64,000 nt of DNA, taken from assembly GCF_005503355.1 (NCBI RefSeq), contig NZ_SCMK01000021.1, positions 27,193-91,192 on the forward strand, in the 5' to 3' direction. Of this stretch, positions 60,569 through 64,000 are shown piece after piece. The stretch's first letter is position 1. Each line of letters opens with the position of its first letter. The stretch comes from Sphingomonas sp. 1F27F7B. Lineage in GTDB: Bacteria; Pseudomonadota; Alphaproteobacteria; Sphingomonadales; Sphingomonadaceae. The position numbers and the translations under genes are program-made. Below the pieces are notes generated by a model. That model made no database searches, was not told the origin of the DNA, and worked only from the letters and a program-made list of their open reading frames with translations.

Positions 60569-60942
60569 GAGCCCGATACTCCATCGCCGGGAACATCTCG
60601 AAGCTTTCGACGCGAACCGCGCCGCCCAAGGGCAATGCCGCACGCACCGCCATCATGACCCCCGGCGAAAATCCGGATCATGCATGAATGGGCACCCTTC
60701 TCCATCCCTGCACCGACAATTGCTCGACACAACCGGAAACATGGCGGTGCTTTGCCATCCCGGTATCGATTGATTCCGATTTCGGAAGTATTGCATCGAA
60801 ACCGCCCGCACGATGTTTGATAGAATTGACGGGCCTTCTAACAACGTTTCGCAGGTCAATACATTACAACCAAAATACTTGCGCAGATGTTAACCAGTCG
60901 GCTCCGACAGAGTTGCGTAGATTTCTCTGGGAGGAGACTGTC
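60569..60942 (+). promoter_or_regulatory. Long AT-richer leader of the adhesin gene
   Basis: I see no gene in these 374 bases; the open frame running from 60688 into the adhesin does not resemble protein-coding sequence and begins far from the strong ribosome site GGGAGGAG at about 60930-60937. From 60770 on the region is AT-richer than its surroundings, as in a regulated promoter. It contains two copies of a CCGG(A/G)AACAT word (60587-60596 and 60733-60742). I cannot place -35/-10 boxes with confidence. Confidence 0.45.
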
Positions 60943-63900
60943 ATGCGTGCCGATGTGATCGATAAATCCACGGGCAATACTATTCATGTTCCCGGCGACG
61001 CCATCGATCTATCCAACCCCAGCGTGGTTCGGCTTGACATTGACCGGTCCCAGGTCGCCTCTCTGGAGCGGCAGGGCAACGACCTGATCGTCCACCTCAC
61101 CAATGGCGAGACGATCCGGGTCTCCAATTTTTATGTCCAGACAAATGGCGCCGCGAGCGACCTCGTGGTGCGGGAACATGATCATCTCTGGCTGGCGGAT
61201 ACGACGGCTTCGGGACCGGTACGCTTCTCGGCGCTGCACGGAATCGACGATCTGCTGATCGGCGCCGAGGCGGCCGGCGGCGCTGGCGGCGGCGGCGCGC
61301 TGCTGCCGGTCCTGCTCGGAGGTGCCGCCGTGGCGGGTGGCGCAGCGGCACTGGCGGGCGGCGGCTCCAGCCGTGGAAGCAGCGGCCCGGGCAGCACCGC
61401 GGACACGACTCCGCCCAGCGCGCCGACGGCAACGGTGAGCGGCAACGGCGCCAGCGTCACCGGCACCGGCGAAGCAGGTGCCACCGTGCAGGTGCGCGAT
61501 TCCTCGGGCACGCTGCTCGGAAGCGGCACGGTAGGCAGCAACGGCAGCTATTCCGTGACGCTCAACCAGCCCCAGACCAATGGGCAGACCGTCACCGTCA
61601 CTCAGACCGATCCCGCCGGCAACGTCTCGCCGTCCACCACGGCACATGCACCCGATACCACCCCACCCGCCGCCCCCACCGGCGCGGTGAACGGCGACGG
61701 CACGATCGTCACTGGCACGGGCGAGCCCGGCGCGACCGTCACGGTGCGCAACGGCAGCGACGCCGTCATCGGCACCGCGGTCGTCAACGCCCAGGGCAAT
61801 TATTCCGTGACGCTGACCACCCCGCAGAACAATGGCGGCACGCTCACCGTCGCGCAGACGGATCCGGCCGGCAACGGCTCCAACCCGATCACTCTCGCGG
61901 CGCCCGACATAACGCCGCCCAGCGCGCCAACCGCCACCGTCACCCCCAACGGCACCGCGGTGACCGGGACCGGCGAACCGGGCGCGACCGTCACCGTGCG
62001 GGATCCCGATACCGGCACATCGGTGGGCACTGCCGTCGTCGACCAGAACGGCAACTACACGGTACCGCTGGCGCCGGGCGTGTCGGACGGCGGCATGCTC
62101 CAGGTCACCCAGACCGATCCCAGCGGCAATGTCTCGCCTGGCACCACCGTGACGACGCCGGACCTGGTCGCCCCCACGGCGCCGACCGCGACGATCGCGC
62201 CGGACGGCACTTCGGTCAGCGGCACCGGCGAGCCCGGTGCTACCGTCACCGTCACCGGTGCGGGCGGCGTCGCGATCGGCACGGCGGTGGTTGCCGGAAA
62301 TGGCAGCTATTCCGTCACACTCACGCCAGCCCAGGCCAATGGCGAGGCCCTGACGGTCGGCCAGACCGACGGCGCCGGCAATGCCTCGCCTACCGTCACC
62401 GTGACCGCACCCGACCTCACGGCGCCGGCCGCACCTACTGCAGGCGTTTCGGCGGACGGCACCGCAGTGACCGGCACCGGCGAGCCCGGCGCGACCGTGC
62501 ATGTCCAGGATGCCAGCGGCAATCCGCTGGGCAGCGCCGTGGTCGCCGCCAATGGCAGCTTCAGCGTCACGCTCACCACGCCGCAGGCCAATGGCCAGGT
62601 GCTGGAGGTTTCCCAGACCGATCCCGCCGGCAACGCGTCGCCCGAAGTGGCGGTGACCGCACCCGACATCACTGCGCCGCTCGACCTGACCGCAGCGGTG
62701 GGCGCCAGCGGCACGATCGTCACGGGGAGCGGCGAACCCGGCGCGACGGTGACGGTGCGCGATCCCGCCGGCACGGTGATCGGCACTGCCACCGTCGCCG
62801 CCAATGGCAGCTACACCGCGACGCTCACCACGCCGCAGGTCAACGGCCAGGTGCTGCAAGTCACCCAGGCCGACGCCGCCCATAATGTCTCCGCCCCGGT
62901 GACCGTCACCGCGCCCGACATCACGCCGCCGGCCGCGCCGGTCGCCACCGTCTCGGCGGACGGGACGGTAGTGACCGGCACCGGCGAGCCCGGTGCGACC
63001 GTGCATGTCCAGGATGCCAGCGGCAATCCGCTGGGCAGCGCCGTGGTCGCCGCCAATGGCAGCTTCAGCGTCACGCTCACCACGCCGCAGGCCAATGGCC
63101 AGGTGCTGGAAGTCTCCCAGACCGATCCCGCCGGCAATGTCTCGCCCGAAGTGGCGGTGACCGCACCCGACATCACTGCGCCGCTCGGCCTGACCGCAGC
63201 GGTAAACGGCATCGGCACGGTGGTGAGCGGCAGCGGCGAGGCCGGCGCCACCGTCACCGTCCGCGACCCCTCCGGCACCGTGATCGGCACGGCCGTGGTC
63301 GCCGCGAACGGCAGCTACACCGCCACCCTCACCACGCCGCAGCTCAACGGGCAGTTGCTGCAAGTCACCCAGGCCGACGCCGCCCATAATGTCTCCGCCC
63401 CGGTGACCGTCACCGCGCCCGACATCACCCCACCCGCACTGCCCACCGCCACGGTCTCGCCCGACGGCACGACGGTGACCGGCACCGGCGAGGCCGGCGC
63501 GACCCTGACCGTGCGGAGCCCCGCCGGCACGGTGCTCGGCACCACGACAGTAGCCGCCGACGGCAGCTATTCGGTCACGCTCTCGGTTCCGCAGACCAAT
63601 GGCGAAGTGCTGACCGTCCGCCAGACCGATCCCGCAGGCAACCCCTCGCCCGACCTGCATGCGACCGCGCCGGACATCACCGCGCCGACCGGCCTTACCG
63701 CCGCCGTCAACGGCACCGGCACGATCGTGACCGGCACCGGCGAAGCGGGGGCGACCGTGATCGTCCACGATCCGCTGGGCAACGCAATCGGCACGGCCGT
63801 GGTCGCCGCGAACGGCGCCTATGCGGTGATCCTCACCACGCCGCAGGCCAATGGCCAGCTGCTCGAAGTCACCCAGACCGACCCTGCCGGCAACATCTCG

Positions 63901-63960
63901 ACTCCGACCCCGGCCCTGGCGCCCGACATCACACCGCCCATAATGTCTCCGCCCCGGTGA
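60943..63960 (+). CDS. BapA-type Ig-repeat adhesin, frame broken near the window edge
   Basis: Start of a giant surface adhesin; 1005 aa are read before a stop. The N-terminal BapA-prefix domain (about 1-115: MRADVIDKSTGNTIHVPGDA, LIVHLTNGETIRVSNFYV) is followed by a Gly/Ala-rich linker (about 116-150) and ten Ig-like repeats of 84 aa (154-994), each with PATVTVRD-like and QTDPAGN segments. Such proteins are exported by type I secretion via a C-terminal signal that is not in the window. The stop at 63958-63960 follows a frame jump: from 63934 the DNA copies 63380-63446 but in another phase, and the sequence after the stop still encodes repeat residues (VTVTAPDITPPALPT) in a different frame. 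So this is a broken gene or an assembly artefact, not a natural end. Confidence 0.85.
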   Translation: MRADVIDKSTGNTIHVPGDAIDLSNPSVVRLDIDRSQVASLERQGNDLIVHLTNGETIRVSNFYVQTNGAASDLVVREHDHLWLADTTASGPVRFSALHGIDDLLIGAEAAGGAGGGGALLPVLLGGAAVAGGAAALAGGGSSRGSSGPGSTADTTPPSAPTATVSGNGASVTGTGEAGATVQVRDSSGTLLGSGTVGSNGSYSVTLNQPQTNGQTVTVTQTDPAGNVSPSTTAHAPDTTPPAAPTGAVNGDGTIVTGTGEPGATVTVRNGSDAVIGTAVVNAQGNYSVTLTTPQNNGGTLTVAQTDPAGNGSNPITLAAPDITPPSAPTATVTPNGTAVTGTGEPGATVTVRDPDTGTSVGTAVVDQNGNYTVPLAPGVSDGGMLQVTQTDPSGNVSPGTTVTTPDLVAPTAPTATIAPDGTSVSGTGEPGATVTVTGAGGVAIGTAVVAGNGSYSVTLTPAQANGEALTVGQTDGAGNASPTVTVTAPDLTAPAAPTAGVSADGTAVTGTGEPGATVHVQDASGNPLGSAVVAANGSFSVTLTTPQANGQVLEVSQTDPAGNASPEVAVTAPDITAPLDLTAAVGASGTIVTGSGEPGATVTVRDPAGTVIGTATVAANGSYTATLTTPQVNGQVLQVTQADAAHNVSAPVTVTAPDITPPAAPVATVSADGTVVTGTGEPGATVHVQDASGNPLGSAVVAANGSFSVTLTTPQANGQVLEVSQTDPAGNVSPEVAVTAPDITAPLGLTAAVNGIGTVVSGSGEAGATVTVRDPSGTVIGTAVVAANGSYTATLTTPQLNGQLLQVTQADAAHNVSAPVTVTAPDITPPALPTATVSPDGTTVTGTGEAGATLTVRSPAGTVLGTTTVAADGSYSVTLSVPQTNGEVLTVRQTDPAGNPSPDLHATAPDITAPTGLTAAVNGTGTIVTGTGEAGATVIVHDPLGNAIGTAVVAANGAYAVILTTPQANGQLLEVTQTDPAGNISTPTPALAPDITPPIMSPPR
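61402..63924 (+). repeat. Ten tandem Ig-like repeats of 252 nt
   Basis: Repeat starts (Asp of the DxTxP motif) are at 61402, 61654, 61906, 62161, 62413, 62665, 62917, 63169, 63421 and 63673. Nine units are exactly 252 nt; the third is 255 nt through one extra codon. Units 5-6 (62413-62916) and 7-8 (62917-63420) are near-identical pairs, a 504-nt higher-order duplication, with the two alternating types beginning TPPxAP/TAPAAP and TAPLxL. Confidence 0.92.
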
Positions 63961-64000
63961 CCGTCACCGCGCCCGACATCACCCCACCCGCACTGCCCAC
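63934..64000 (+). repeat. Out-of-phase copy of repeat segment 63380-63446
   Basis: These 67 bases, up to the window edge, are identical to 63380-63446. The distance is 554 bases, not a multiple of 3 or of the repeat length. It amounts to a 202-base loss from one repeat unit. The shared word CCGCCC is at the junction. Confidence 0.9.

Noticed and set aside
58007..60643. 878-residue antisense frame over the response regulator and antiporter
   Set aside because: His/Asp/Arg-rich shadow translation without domains; the sense genes are clear.
60688..60942. N-terminal extension of the adhesin to an ATG at 60688
   Set aside because: The extension is AT-rich, unlike protein, and the strong ribosome site GGGAGGAG directly precedes the ATG at 60943, where the BapA-prefix domain begins.
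61402..63924. CRISPR-like array
   Set aside because: The 252-nt tandem units are in frame and encode Ig-like domains; there are no short repeats with unique spacers and no cas genes.
1..64000. tRNA, rRNA or prophage/transposon genes
   Set aside because: I saw no cloverleaf or rRNA-like sequence and no integrase, transposase or phage structural gene in any reading frame.

Overview
The window is high-GC, densely packed bacterial DNA with about 41 protein genes and no RNA genes. Six TonB-dependent or TonB-like outer-membrane receptors, two sigma/FecR pairs, a DeoR-type rhamnose regulon and a BapA-type Ig-repeat adhesin suggest an alphaproteobacterium of the Sphingomonadaceae. That placement rests on gene content and style, not on a phylogenetic marker.

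Region 1 (316-14785, + strand) is a compact operon: receptor, GH78 alpha-L-rhamnosidase, carboxylesterase, alpha/beta-hydrolase, tannase/feruloyl-esterase-like protein, acyl-CoA ligase, a 109-aa secreted protein and a GH3 beta-glucosidase. The seven genes from GH78 to GH3 are joined by six consecutive 4-nt ATGA stop/start overlaps. The set looks built to strip acyl groups, rhamnose and glucose from acylated plant (probably phenolic) rhamnosides. Region 2 (15072-23807) completes rhamnose use: RhaT, RhaI, a rhamnulokinase, a fused aldolase/lactaldehyde dehydrogenase, an L-lactate dehydrogenase, a private triosephosphate isomerase and a DeoR regulator, in two divergent operons meeting at 19415-19527. 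The products are pyruvate and glyceraldehyde-3-phosphate.

Region 3 (23834-32001, - strand) is a D-amino-acid operon: DgcN, DgcA, two secreted D-aminoacylase-like proteins and a receptor. Both aminoacylases have Asp where the characterised family has a metal-ligand Cys. Region 4 (32279-40527) has an ECF sigma/FecR/transducing receptor cascade, a small Cys-containing secreted protein and a divergent receptor-like barrel. Region 5 (40538-54496) holds a receptor with a carboxypeptidase-G2-like M20 peptidase, an exported cyanophycinase-like peptidase with an AsnC/Lrp regulator, and a second sigma/FecR/receptor cascade coupled to gamma-glutamyltransferase and an AbgB-like M20 amidohydrolase. Regions 3 and 5 together look like an island for scavenging glutamate or aspartate from unusual linkages (D-Glu, gamma-glutamyl, isopeptide, N-acyl); this is inference from families.

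Region 6 (54546-64000) holds a GT4 glycosyltransferase, a Pal-like lipoprotein, a KdpD-half/KdpE-like two-component system, a CPA1 Na+/H+ antiporter and the start of a BapA-type adhesin with ten near-perfect 252-nt Ig repeats. The adhesin frame breaks at 63934, where the sequence switches out of phase to a copy of an earlier repeat and hits a stop. This is either a real deletion or an assembly collapse.
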